NCBI GenBank assembly: GCA_000149265.1
Contig: CH003412.1
Coordinates: 534,575-598,574 of the forward strand
Origin: Ciona savignyi
Lineage: Eukaryota > Chordata > Ascidiacea > Phlebobranchia > Cionidae
Reading direction: 5' to 3'
Length of the DNA stretch: 64,000 nt
The position numbers and the translations under genes are program-made. Of the stretch, positions 50,301 through 60,211 are shown in pieces; within the stretch, counting starts at the first letter, position 1; each line of letters starts with the position of its first letter. The notes beneath the pieces were generated by a model. It saw nothing but the letters and a program-made list of their open reading frames with translations, was not told the DNA's origin and did not search any database.

Positions 50301-53300
50301 TTTCCGTGTTGTACAGCGGTTCGGCTGCAGGTGATATGAATTCACTGTCAGTAGTGAAAAGCAAACTGGATAAAGTCGAATGGATTGATCCGTACTTCAA
50401 ACGCAAATTTAAAAACGCAACTTCATTATCCATCTCGTTCATACTTGATATTTTGTAAGTACATATCTAATAAATGCCTGTTTTCGATTATAAATTACTA
50501 GTAATTAAATAAACAGTCAACTGTGTAGCACTATAGAAAAATTCCCGGTGTCGAATTTCAATGTAGTCAGAACACCAGTTTCATTTTGAATCGTATTTAT
50601 GGGACTATTGCACCAATTCTAAATTTTCATTATTAGGTCCTAACGGCCACGTATGTTTGTTGTTTTCTAATATTATATCATACATAACTGGCGTGTTTTA
50701 ACTGCTGTAATTTTGCCGGTTTTACTGCTTGTGTTTTTTTCTCACACATTTCCTCATTACTCTAACGCAGGATAAAAAAAATTAAAAAAAACTAAAATCT
50801 TTTTGGTTTCAAGCTCCTACGGTTGTACTTGTGGTCGACTCTCTGGAACCATAGGTATGACTTCGATGGATGACCCGGTGAATAGTTTCGGAGCCAGGGT
50901 GATGAGGCCAATTACGCCCTCTGAGCACAGCGAGGCACCTATTAATCTTGACATCGACTCAAAGGTATAATTGTTTGTACTATCTTTGTGTGTTGGTTTC
51001 ATTTGTGTATATAAAGTGGATATACTTCGGCAAGCATAGTTCCAACATTACTTTGCTATAAATCGGACTGGTTCGGTCTCATGACTGAGTTTCGATGGCC
51101 GAAAGGTACGCACAACCCATTCTTATAACGATTGCTATATAAAAAAAACGGTCTTGACGATCCAATAATGGGTTTGAAACTTAAGTACATTACAAAAACT
51201 GATTCCAGGGAAAATATAATAAGTTTGGAAATATCTGTATATTAAGAATTCCCTTACAGACTTAGATTTTCAGTAACCAATTTGGAATCTAACGTAATAA
51301 CTTTTTTTCCGTAATACCCAAATCAAAATAAATTTAAACCGATTTGCAATAAAAAAATATTTTCAGATGCTTTTAGTCGACTTATCGAGCAGCATAAAAA
51401 GTGACGCGGTAGGGTTGTTTCGAAAGGGTAATTTGCGCAACGTGGACATTGTATTTTTCCCTGACGTTGCTAAAGAGCTTTGCCAAACTCGCGGATTTGA
51501 CTGTTGTGTGAGATCAGTTACATGTAGCGGAAGAAAAGGCTTTCTTCTCACACTTGGAGGAGCACTTAACTTTGTACAACGTTCCGAATCATGGTAAGTG
51601 GGATATTACGGTCGTGTGGCCAAATGGTTAACGCGACCGATACATATACCAACTCTTATACAAAATAACGGTCCTAGTGACGAGCCCATAATGGGTTCGA
51701 AACTTGGCTCGGTAAAAAAAAGTAAGTGTAATCTTTGTGAAACGGCCGTATAACCGAATGGTTAACGATCGATTTATATACAGCACGTGGTCTAATAATC
51801 AGTGCAACCAATTCATGAACAGAATCTTTGGAGGAAATATTAGCGCGACCGATTCATATACCGAATTCTGTACAAAACAGTATTAGTGATAGGGCCATCA
51901 TTGGTTCGAAACTTATTTAGGTAGAAAATGAGACATTCCTGATCGAGGGATATGTGGTTGGTTGGCAATATCAATTTACAGACAGGACTATAGTTTAAAA
52001 ATTATAGTTATTAAAACCTATTGGATATAATAACAGGATTGCCATTATTTGATTCCGTGAATTTTTCTGTCGTTCGCCAGATCTGTTTCCTGTCACCAAC
52101 GTCATTCGTGTTCATTGCAACGTTCATTACGATTGAAGCGATTCTGGATTGACTTATTGATAAAAAACAACAGATTAACGCGACCGATTCATATTAGCGT
52201 TCCGCATGTTAACAAATGTCTATTTGATGAGCCCATCATGGGTCTAAAACTTAACCTGATAAAAATCGTTTTTTTTGGTTAAAAATGTGTTAAAATACCT
52301 CAAAAACTAATTTCTAGCCAATTTTATTTCTTTTATGCAATATTATTTTGCTGTGATTGTCATAGTCCCCTTATAGTGCGACAAACATATAGCTAGTTAA
52401 ACAAGCTTAAGTTCAGATTTCGGATCATCTAACAATTCGTAATTTCGCATGCTGCACAGGTATTCAGATTACGGCGGTGTCGTTCAAATATCACTGAAAT
52501 GGGCCGATGTGAGCATCCTGAACCTTTTAGCCAGGAGCAGGATTGGTTTCGTAGACAGGACTGCGGTCGGTGGCAACGAAGTTGCTCAATCCTCACCCAC
52601 TGTATATTCAAAATGTGGTCTTTTTCCCGAGCTGTGTAATTGCGAACCGGACACAAATCCTGGGAAATGCAAAGTGATCAGTGTTGAAGCGGGTTTTGGG
52701 GTGAACTTCAAGGTAAGTATTGGATTTTGTCCCGCTAATTAGCTTGGTGGGTTAGTGCGGCGCAGGTTAGCTAAATGAATGTGGATTTAAAACTGGTCGA
52801 TTGTATGTAGGTTATGCCCTTTAATATGTCATGTAGACCGACGATTGCCCGTGTGATGACGCTCCCCTACATAATCGCAAGGTAATCTGACGCATTTTAT
52901 AACGCTACCTTCCTCTTCCAATTTACTGGTATAAAACCCCTTATCGAGGTGTGAATGTTTGATTTACCGGTATTTTTTCGGCGATTGGTTGTAAAAGGGA
53001 TTTTTTTAATCTAGCAGACCTTACAGAGTCTTTCAGAAAAATGTTGACTTTAATTGATATTCTGGGTTCCAGCATTAGGTATATGCGCAGTTGTCTTTAA
53101 ACTTCATATGTTAAGGGTAGGTTAGGATATTCGTTTAAATCTCCGTGAATGGAAAAACCAATGGGGTTAACACACGGGGAATCGCCAGATAACCTCGCGC
53201 CCAGCGTCGGGTTACCGGAGCTATTGCAGTGTATTTTTTATGATTTAGACGTTCCTTCAATTTGATAAAAGCCATTATTCCACTAGGTTCAAGCAATGTC

Positions 53301-56300
53301 CGTGCCTAGGGACACAACCTAATAGCTTGCGGCCATTTGCGACACTGCAACCCTTAGACTGAACGGCAATGCACTAAAGGGCTCCACACACATATGGCGT
53401 TTCGCGTCAAAACGTCGCGTCTGCCGTAAAACTCCTTGCGTCGGGTCATGCACACACTCGCGCCAGACACTTCAGTTGAAAATGTTGCAACTTTAGCGCA
53501 AGTAGCCGTATATAGGAAAATAAAAGAGACGCTGTTTCTAAGTTGATTATTCAAATCAAAATCACAGGTAGACCAGAGAATAAGTAAATAAGAATGATTT
53601 AAGTACAGCATTAAAATAATTATTTGTTTAGTAGGTTTTAAATATCATTTAAACTTAGTTTTAATACCTGGACTTACACATTATTTTTTCTGTACATATT
53701 ACCAAAAACGCTATTAAAGTTACTTCTTCATTTAGTGACAATAAAGTGAAAAGATTTGACATTTTGTTTTGCTTAATTTATTTTTACTCGTAAATACAAT
53801 CGTTTTAATAGCCATTTAACAAAACCACGTGGGAATGTTTTGACGCAATACGTCATCATGAACGCGAGTGTGTGTGCATGGTCTCGCGTCTCTGTGAAAC
53901 ACAACGCCTAAACAGAACGATGATGAGACGCGAGAAACGCGAAGGATTGCGCAAAATGATAAATGTGTGTGGAGCCCTTAACCGACAAAGCTAATCAGTA
54001 GAAATTATACAATGCAGCCGCTGGGGAGGTTTACAGAGCGCAAAGCAGTTGGAGAAAGCTGGAAGTTTCCGGTGCAAGTTTCTTCCTTCGGTCGTCCCTT
54101 GAAAGGCGCAAAATTGGAAATAAGAAATATAAAGAAATCTAAAACAGTCGTTGAATGCAACACAGAAAAAGTAAGCAATTCTTGAATTATGCAAATCTAC
54201 ATTTTGAATTATGCAAATCTACCTGATATTTTCACCGCAGAATCCCTGCAGTATGTACGTCTCCACTCCACAAAATGCATTAGACTTTGGGAGGCCAGCG
54301 CTCTCGGACATAAACGGAATTTCAAAGGTTAAAATCGACGTTGTTCGTAATCCGGGATTTCCCAGGAAGTGTGGATTGGACGGTCAGGTAATAAATAGTC
54401 AGTCTTTATTTAACAAAACCTTTTATCACCACAGGATTTCAAAATTAACGCTTTTTTCTTAACATTGTAATTTGAATCATTTATTTTAAGATGTTCAGCA
54501 ACAGTACACCACTAATATTTTATTTATAATAATAGTTGCTTGATTAGATTGGGGGCGAGGTAATCTAAGTGCCTTGCCCAAGGACACAACCGACTAGCTA
54601 GCGACCAGTACAGAAACAGCAACCTTTCGGTTGAAAGTCTTCGCACTAAACCGCCAGACTAGCCGGTCGGTACATCCTTGTAACTAATTATTTGTGGGGT
54701 TAATATGTCTCATGTCAACCGAAAGGTGGCAGATTCAAAAATGGACCCTGGTTCTTCGATTGTGTCCCTAAACGCTCAAACCCAGTAGAGTAATGGGTTG
54801 TACGACAACTTTCAGCCCATCTTAATTATATACAACACACTGCAATAGCTTAGTTAACCTGATGGTAGGCACGAGATAACTGTGTCTGTGCGATAGCCCT
54901 CCGCTCCCCATAACCCTGATAAACAACCGTACCCTGTCCAGTGCGGTTATGTGGCTGAATGGTAAACGCGACAGACTTATACCAATTCACCATCACATCT
55001 TAGTACTGAAACTCTCTTAAGATTTACCTCCTGGGATTGTTTTTTGATTACACTTCATCGGCCGGGGTTGAAATCAAATTGGCCGAAGGAGGAATGTTTT
55101 ATAGTGCTGGTGGTCGTGGCGAGACACAATGCGAAATTCAGGGTGCCTACTCAGCTCTGGGCACCACTTTAAAGGTGTACGGGTAAGTATTATCGAAAAA
55201 CATTTGTTATTGTTTGTTGTTTAATTTTTTACTGGGTCTAATTTTTACCTGGCTTTCTATCCCACCACCCTTTGATACCTCGCTTGCTATCTAAGTTTCG
55301 AAGCCACAATGGACCCGTGACTACATAAATAGATCCGAAGTGCTAACCATTCCTGCTGGCTGGGCTTCGAACACACAACTGACTCGTCATCAAGACCGTT
55401 TTAGAGTATATTAATATACGTTGATTGATGAATACAAATATGGTTTAAATTGAGTTAAATCAGTGGTTTTTAACCGGGGAGTATAATTCCTCCTTGGGGA
55501 ATTTCAGGATTTCAGGGAATAAGTTGTGCACTTTATACTTAGTGTTATATAACACTATGTCGATTTTTTAAAATTTTGATTAATAACATTTGTTATTATT
55601 ACGTAGTCCTACTTTCAAACCTATAGGCCCATATTCGTAACACTAAAGTGGGTTAGCAGATATATTATGCAGTTCAAATAAATGCATCTCTGAATATATG
55701 CATTTCCTTATTTCGTCTAGTAGTGACTTAACCATTCAACCTCGCGACTGTTCAAAAACATTTTAACGATGTATTTATGTCGAATAATACCACACAACAT
55801 ATGTAACTTTTATACTACAATTTTCGGCCATATAGCTTGTTGGCTTAATGCGTTTTGAAATGTATTCTTGTCTTCTAAGATCATTGCCAGCTTCAACAAT
55901 GCAACAGACTTGTCCAACTTGGATGGATGATATCCTTCCGATATTTCAATTTTACGCCAACACAGTTCCAGTCATGTCAAAAGAACATATCATTGATTTA
56001 CGAAACGCCAATGACGTCAGGTGATTAAATCTAGATGTATAGGCCTGTACAATGTTGCCTAAAAGGTATCTAAAACTGCCAATTTTTTATTTATAACTAG
56101 ACAAATGTACGTGTCTAATTTTGGCTTTAACCGAGCTAGATTCCGGCCAATGATGGGCTCGTCACTAATAATGTAGTCGCATGTTGGGTTACTGATTATA
56201 TGTTTTTTGTATTTCTGTTATAACGCGAAAGTGTGAAAGTAAACAATTGTGGAATTTGGGGGCTAGATATAGATATCGACAGTACTCGATGTATTTGGTG

Positions 56301-59300
56301 GGCAAGCAATTTGGTCTTACCGATTAGCTTGTGGGTTATAGTGCGTCGCTTTTTCAAAAAGGGTTGCAGGTTCAAAACTGGCCACTAGCTAATCTGACGA
56401 TTACCCGTGTATTAACGTCTCTTGCGTTTTTCTATTACAGTAATAAACTTAAATAGTGTACGGTCGGATGGCCGAATGGTTAACGCGACCGATAAATATA
56501 CCTATACCCATATATACAAAAACGGTCCAGATGGTGACGAGCCATCACGGGTTCGAAACGTGGCTCGCTAAAAAAATGTATGGTCGTGTGGCCGAATAGT
56601 TAACGCTACCAATACATATACCAGCTATATAAAAATGGTCTTAGGGCCGAGCCCATCACGGGTTCGAACCCTAGCTCCGGTTAAAAAATAAGCCACAATA
56701 TTCTAACTTGGTCTAACGTCTCGAACTTGCACATATTTGGCTTTTAGTAGTGCGGTTATTTTAACTATCTTAATGTCTCCCTATACATCCAGGTCAAAAT
56801 TGCGTATGATCAACATGTCCATGTTCGAATACGACTGGGATCATCCCAACTTCATGCCGACCACTCGTGACCTTTCACCTGATAAGACGGAGGTCGTAAG
56901 GAGATGGTTGGAGTGCGAGATGAACGGAATAGCACACGAAACGCCACCCCCAAAATCGTAATTATTAAAATGTTCAAAAAGATCAAAAACTAAAATACCC
57001 TTTCTTTAGACGATTAGAAACTTTACGAAAAAATGTTTGCGGGTCTCAGTTGAATTTGCAGAAAACCATAGACGATTTACATAGACATATACAAACAGCC
57101 ATGTGGGTTGAGCTCTACACCATCCCACCTTACATGACTGCCATGTTCTCCATCAAAGACAATCACTTCAAAGAAATTTATTCCTTGCTAAAAAGGTATT
57201 TGTTGTTTACGATGTCCGAACAATTAAGTGAATATAAAAATATGTTTTTCTACATTCTCCGATATTTTAACATAAGCTTGTTGGGTTAGTACGTTGCGTT
57301 TTACTCGAAAGGTTTCAGATTCGAAACTAGTCACTTATAGCTTGTTGGTTGTCTTATCCTTGGTCAAGGCACAAATCGGACAATATCTAGACCTGATTAA
57401 GGAACTATAGGTTTTACCAACTTGAAGGAACGTCTGAATCATACCCACACACTAAAACAGTTTTGGTAACCCGACCGTGTGTGCGAGGTGATCTGACATT
57501 TACTAGTGTGTTAACGCCCCTTGCGTTTTCCATTCACGGGGATACACATGAATATCATATACGACATTTTCATAATATAGATAACGTCCGCAGCATCAGT
57601 ATTGAAGAAATGCTACATGTCAGTTTGAACGGCAACATTCTTAATGCGATTGGTGGGAAACCCAATATGACGGATTCTTACTGGTTACCGAACTACCCTA
57701 CACCTTTCCCATCCGCGGATTTTTACCAGGTCTCTCCTTTTTGCTATTGGTGGACTGGTATCTAACTTATAAAACATCTGAAAGTGTAGTATTACTTTTG
57801 GTTAGCCAATATAAAGTTTTTGGATGCTCAATTTATCAAACTTTTTTAACGTATTGTTTAGTATCCAGTTACCCAAATTTACCATCCTATGCTCCTGTAT
57901 GCAAGGTACATCACGGCGATAAAGTTTCAAAACAATTTTGCATAAACACGCAAGGGAGCTTTATAATAATTCGTTAATCGTCAGATTACCTTGCGCTCAG
58001 CATCGTGTCACCGATAATCCATCGGACCAGGCGATATCCGTCCACACTAATAACGACCAGGTTTAAAGCGACAACCTTTAGTTAAATGCGACGCATTCAC
58101 CCACCGATACGCTTTTTGACCGCGGAGCTTATTTGCGCCTCCATGTTTAGATTAATCCTGGAGGTACCCTGAAACTCGAAAAGTTTTCAATATCGCTTCT
58201 TGAAGATTTCGCTCAGATTGAGAAGCCAGCACCTCCAGAAGTTCTCAAAACAATATACAAGATCGCTCTTTTGTGGCGAAGGCTTCCAGCGGATAAGGGT
58301 GGTAGATGGAAGCGTTTAAGCGAAGGAGACATCGAGCTTTACGAAGGTTTTTAAAAGACCAGTTATGTTTTGTGGCAGTGTTATAACGTATTTTGTTGAC
58401 CGGACCAATTTTAAAATCATTGCTTCCTAAACCGTTTTTTTTTGTAAATTTGGTGTGTCGGTGGCCTTGATCATTCACACCATTGTACCAGAATGGTTGA
58501 AATAAACGTATGTCGCCGATGGAATAAACGTCTGTCACCTATACGTGTTATATGTGATTGAGACGTTCCTTTAATTTTATAAGATCTATTAATTTACTGG
58601 ACTCGAACAATGTCCTCTGAGTTGCCTGCCCAAGAACACAATTGATTAGCTAGCGGCTAGTTTAGAATCTACATCCCTTCCATGGCAAGACGATTTACTA
58701 TCTATCCCACCAAACTATTCGGTTTGATAATATCTTTGTTTCAAAAATGCTTTTTTAACAAGTGTCTAGTCGATTGGATAATATCATCATTATTTTAGAT
58801 TCGGCTACTGGTGATACTAGCCATGGACCAAAGTGGTTAGAGGCCGCAATTCGGAACAACTTCGATGACAAGGTATACGAGGGATGTAACATGAAAATTG
58901 TGTTAAAATGTTGGCATTTTTTAGGTTAATCATGCAAACAACCAGCCGCAACTTAACTTCTGGGAAGAAATATTCGAAACTGCTTCAAATCTACTTGAAA
59001 AGCCGTACATTGCCGACGTCTATTCCATCGGTGGGTTCTACGCTCATCTTATGCTCAAGTTAATCCAAACTGAAGCCTGCGTACTTTTGGAATACAGTGA
59101 TTTGAGCATATTTGTTGGAGATCCGGAGCGACAGCTCGGTCTAAACCAGTGGTATGTTACGAAAGGGATGAGCAGCGCTACCCTTTTCCCTGTTAAGGGC
59201 TTGAAATCCGCAGTTGAGGCTATGATGGAAATTGTTTACGAAGGGGAAGGGGGTACGCCATGTGCTCCGTATATTACGTCACTTTCTGGATTAAAAGAAG

Positions 59301-60211
59301 CCGGTAAAGTTGAAAATCCTTACGTTTATTCCACTATCACCTCCCCGTACTCTGAGAAATCTCACCACGTTAAATTTCAAGAGATGATTCACGGACGTAC
59401 ATTGATACCAGTAGCAGAGATTCAGCCGAGCTGGTCCGAGGATGCATGTCTGGAGACGTACGATTTCTGCCCTTGTATAGCAAGCAACGAGACTACAGTT
59501 CAGCCGATGTGTATGCAGTTTTGTTACAAAGGGAAGTCGCTCGTTCTCAAGGAAAGAGATGTATGGCCAGTTCATCACGCCTATTCAGCATCAATTGCAG
59601 AAGAACCATCACCGAAAATGATCAACGCACAATATACTCGAACATCGGGCCATTTTAATTCTATTTACACTCGGTTGCTAAAGTGTCTAGGTTAGTTTTA
59701 AATCCCGTATACACCTTTAGGCTTCCCTTACATGTTTAGTACCCTATATAGACTTACTGTAAATGTTTAAAACTATTTATGTTCCTATTTATGTTTAATA
59801 TATATTGGCACCTTTAGGCTGACTAAACATATTTCATCCGTTTGGTACTTTTCATGTTTAATAAATTATGGGCAGCGGTATTTCTATTGGCTCTGAATAT
59901 ATAAGTGTTTTTTACTGCCGCAACTACAAAAACTAAACTTTACAAGCTCATATATCGGTTAAATTGCTTAATATCATTTTATATTTATAGAATCGACAAT
60001 GAATGGAAATCCTCAAATGATGTCGTCATGTATTGGAAACATGTATGAACTTGTGACTATCGGTAAAAAGCTTGCAAGAACGCCTTTGTTGAAAGGAAGC
60101 AACTCCCAAACAGGCCCGAACGCAACGCCACGTTGGCTTTATGTAAGAGATCCTTATAAACAAGAGGGATTAGACGATTTGACAGCTGTTAATGAAGAAG
60201 TTTACTGCTAA
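47352..60211 (+). CDS. Secreted TSP1 / VioB-RebD-like ferritin-like protein, paralog B (1,264 aa)
   Basis: Twenty exons join in phase without a lesion: 47352-47424, 47859-48008, 48978-49129, 49350-49506, 49727-49874, 50317-50454, 50814-50964, 51367-51593, 52460-52712, 54018-54170, 54241-54387, 55022-55182, 55880-56020, 56793-56957, 57010-57195, 57594-57729, 58151-58346, 58799-58872, 58925-59690, 59991-60211. A signal peptide (about residues 1-22) precedes one TSP1 repeat (28-72; WTKWSDWSSCSKTCGEG). LDWPRIHFSG (77-86) begins the VioB-like part. GRLSGTIGMTSMDDPVNSFG (about 280-300) resembles an internal VioB segment. The ferritin-like domain has MPTTRDLSP (from 705), ELYTIPPYMTAM (Glu773), IEEMLH (Glu805/806, His809) and NAIGGKP, then IVYEGEGG (1039-1046) and KSHHVKFQEMIHGR (from 1081). 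Bacterial relatives couple indole-pyruvate imines in bisindole synthesis. Cysteine-rich insertions fit an extracellular protein. Substrate and activity are unknown. Confidence 0.88.
47611..47849 (+). repeat. SINE-2 copy abutting exon 2 of paralog B
   Basis: Full-length-like forward copy: tRNA-like head 'ccgattagcttggtgggtta', box-B-like GGTTGCAGGTTCAAAAC, and tail GAATATCCTATCTT. Exon 2 starts 10 bases after its end, so the pyrimidine-rich tail forms the acceptor's polypyrimidine tract. Confidence 0.85.
48850..48958 (-). repeat. SINE-1 copy, reverse, near exon 3 of paralog B
   Basis: Reverse copy ending about 19 bases before the exon 3 acceptor ('catatgcattggtcgcgccc', 'acacaaccg'). It is preceded by a two-copy direct repeat of TTTTTTAACGGAATTAATTT in 48810-48871. 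Confidence 0.5.
49237..49312 (-). repeat. SINE-1 copy, reverse, near exon 4 of paralog B
   Basis: Shows 'gtttcaacccattaacaaga' (box B side) and 'aacgttaaccattcagac' (box A side); ends about 37 bases before the exon 4 acceptor. Confidence 0.6.
49903..50132 (+). repeat. SINE-2 copy
   Basis: Forward copy in intron 5 of paralog B with 'gaactctgtggattaatgag' and 'cgattgctcgtgttcagcaa', directly followed by a SINE-1 copy. Confidence 0.7.
50138..50250 (+). repeat. SINE-1 copy
   Basis: Box A side 'gtgtgtcctaatgattaacg' and box B side 'cctcctgggtttaaaagcta'. Confidence 0.65.
51083..51197 (+). repeat. SINE-1 copy
   Basis: Diverged box A (GATGGCCGAAAGGTACGC) and clear box B (ATGGGTTTGAAACTTAAG) in intron 7 of paralog B. 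Confidence 0.6.
51608..51722 (+). repeat. SINE-1, best-preserved copy
   Basis: A tRNA-derived element of about 115 bases: box-A-like TGGCCAAATGGTTAACGC near the start, a 'gaccgatacatatacca' core, a box-B-like GGGTTCGAAACTTGG (51693-51707), and an A-rich tail. Box A and box B are the internal RNA polymerase III promoter of tRNA-derived SINEs. It is not a tRNA gene, because the spacing and arms do not fold as a cloverleaf. It stands in intron 8 of paralog B, with partial copies after it at 51741-51800 and 51842-51930. Confidence 0.85.
52181..52268 (+). repeat. SINE-1 fragment
   Basis: Begins inside box A (AGATTAACGCGACCGATTC) and keeps box B (ATGGGTCTAAAACTTAACC). Confidence 0.6.
52733..52920 (+). 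repeat. SINE-2 copy
   Basis: Head 'gctaattagcttggtgggtt', then 'ttaaaactggtcgattg' and 'cgacgattgcccgtgtgatg'; internally deleted; starts about 20 bases after exon 9 of paralog B. Confidence 0.65.
53108..53352 (-). repeat. SINE-2 copy, reverse
   Basis: Well-preserved reverse copy: 'aaccaatggggttaacacac', 'gggttaccggagctattgca', 'gttcaagcaatgtccg', 'gacacaacctaatagcttgc'. Confidence 0.8.
53378..53978. mobile_element. PIF/Harbinger-type MITE
   Basis: The left end AGGGCTCCACACACAT is repeated exactly as the reverse complement of the right end (16 bases). It is flanked by TAA on both sides (53375-53377 and 53979-53981), the 3-base target type used by PIF/Harbinger elements. Subterminal GCGTTTCGCGTC-like blocks are also mirrored. 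601 bases, no transposase. It ends 39 bases before exon 10 of paralog B. Confidence 0.85.
54690..54945 (+). repeat. SINE-2 copy
   Basis: Forward copy in intron 11 of paralog B: 'aaaggtggcagattcaaaaa', 'tatacaacacactgcaatag', 'aacctgatggtaggcacgag'. A reverse fragment lies just before it at about 54565-54650. Confidence 0.7.
54947..55014 (+). repeat. SINE-1 fragment just before exon 12 of paralog B
   Basis: Box A side GTGGCTGAATGGTAAACGCG followed by a 'gacttataccaa' core; runs almost to the acceptor at 55020-55021. Confidence 0.6.
56313..56455 (+). repeat. SINE-2 copy, internally deleted
   Basis: Head 'taccgattagcttgtgggtt', box-B-like GGGTTGCAGGTTCAAAACTG, then directly the 'aatctgacgattacccgtgt' 3' part. 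Confidence 0.75.
56461..56577 (+). repeat. SINE-1 copy, tandem pair member 1
   Basis: GGATGGCCGAATGGTTAACG box A and CACGGGTTCGAAACGTGGC box B; immediately followed by a second copy. Confidence 0.85.
56581..56690 (+). repeat. SINE-1 copy, tandem pair member 2
   Basis: GTGTGGCCGAATAGTTAACG box A and CACGGGTTCGAACCCTAGC box B; head-to-tail with the preceding copy. Confidence 0.85.
56773..56927 (+). repeat. Putative gene-conversion tract (paralog B exon 14)
   Basis: Partner of the near-identical tract in paralog A exon 13 (42072-42226). Identity ends at the same codon position, after GAGATGAACGG, and both exons are exactly 165 bases long. Confidence 0.8.
57273..57563 (+). repeat. SINE-2, representative full-length copy
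   Basis: About 290 bases. A tRNA-like head ('aagcttgttgggttagtacg' as box A region, AAAGGTTTCAGATTCGAAAC as box B region) is followed by a non-tRNA body with 'tccttggtcaaggcac', 'gtaacccgaccgtgtgtgcg' and 'aggtgatctgac', and a 3' end 'attcacggggatacacatga' plus a degenerate TATCC-type tail. It ends about 30 bases before the exon 16 acceptor of paralog B. Confidence 0.8.
58550..58715 (-). repeat. SINE-2 copy, reverse
   Basis: Reverse blocks 'tatgtgattgagacgttcct', 'ctcgaacaatgtcc', 'gcccaagaacacaattgatt' and 'gctagcggctagtttagaat'; intron 17 of paralog B. A further reverse fragment is at about 57975-58095. Confidence 0.7.

Noticed and set aside
54182-54222. Two tandem ATGCAAAT octamers (POU-type sites) in a 22-base direct repeat
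   Set aside because: They lie in a short intron just before exon 11 of paralog B; a local duplication of AT-rich intron sequence explains them without regulation.
55462-55680. Possible third hAT MITE starting CAGTGGTTTTTAACC
   Set aside because: Only one end is recognisable; no matching right end or 8-base target copy was found.
51608-56690. Box A/box B pairs suggesting tRNA genes
   Set aside because: The spacing and flanks do not give a cloverleaf with an acceptor stem, and the sequences recur as dispersed diverged copies, so they are SINEs.
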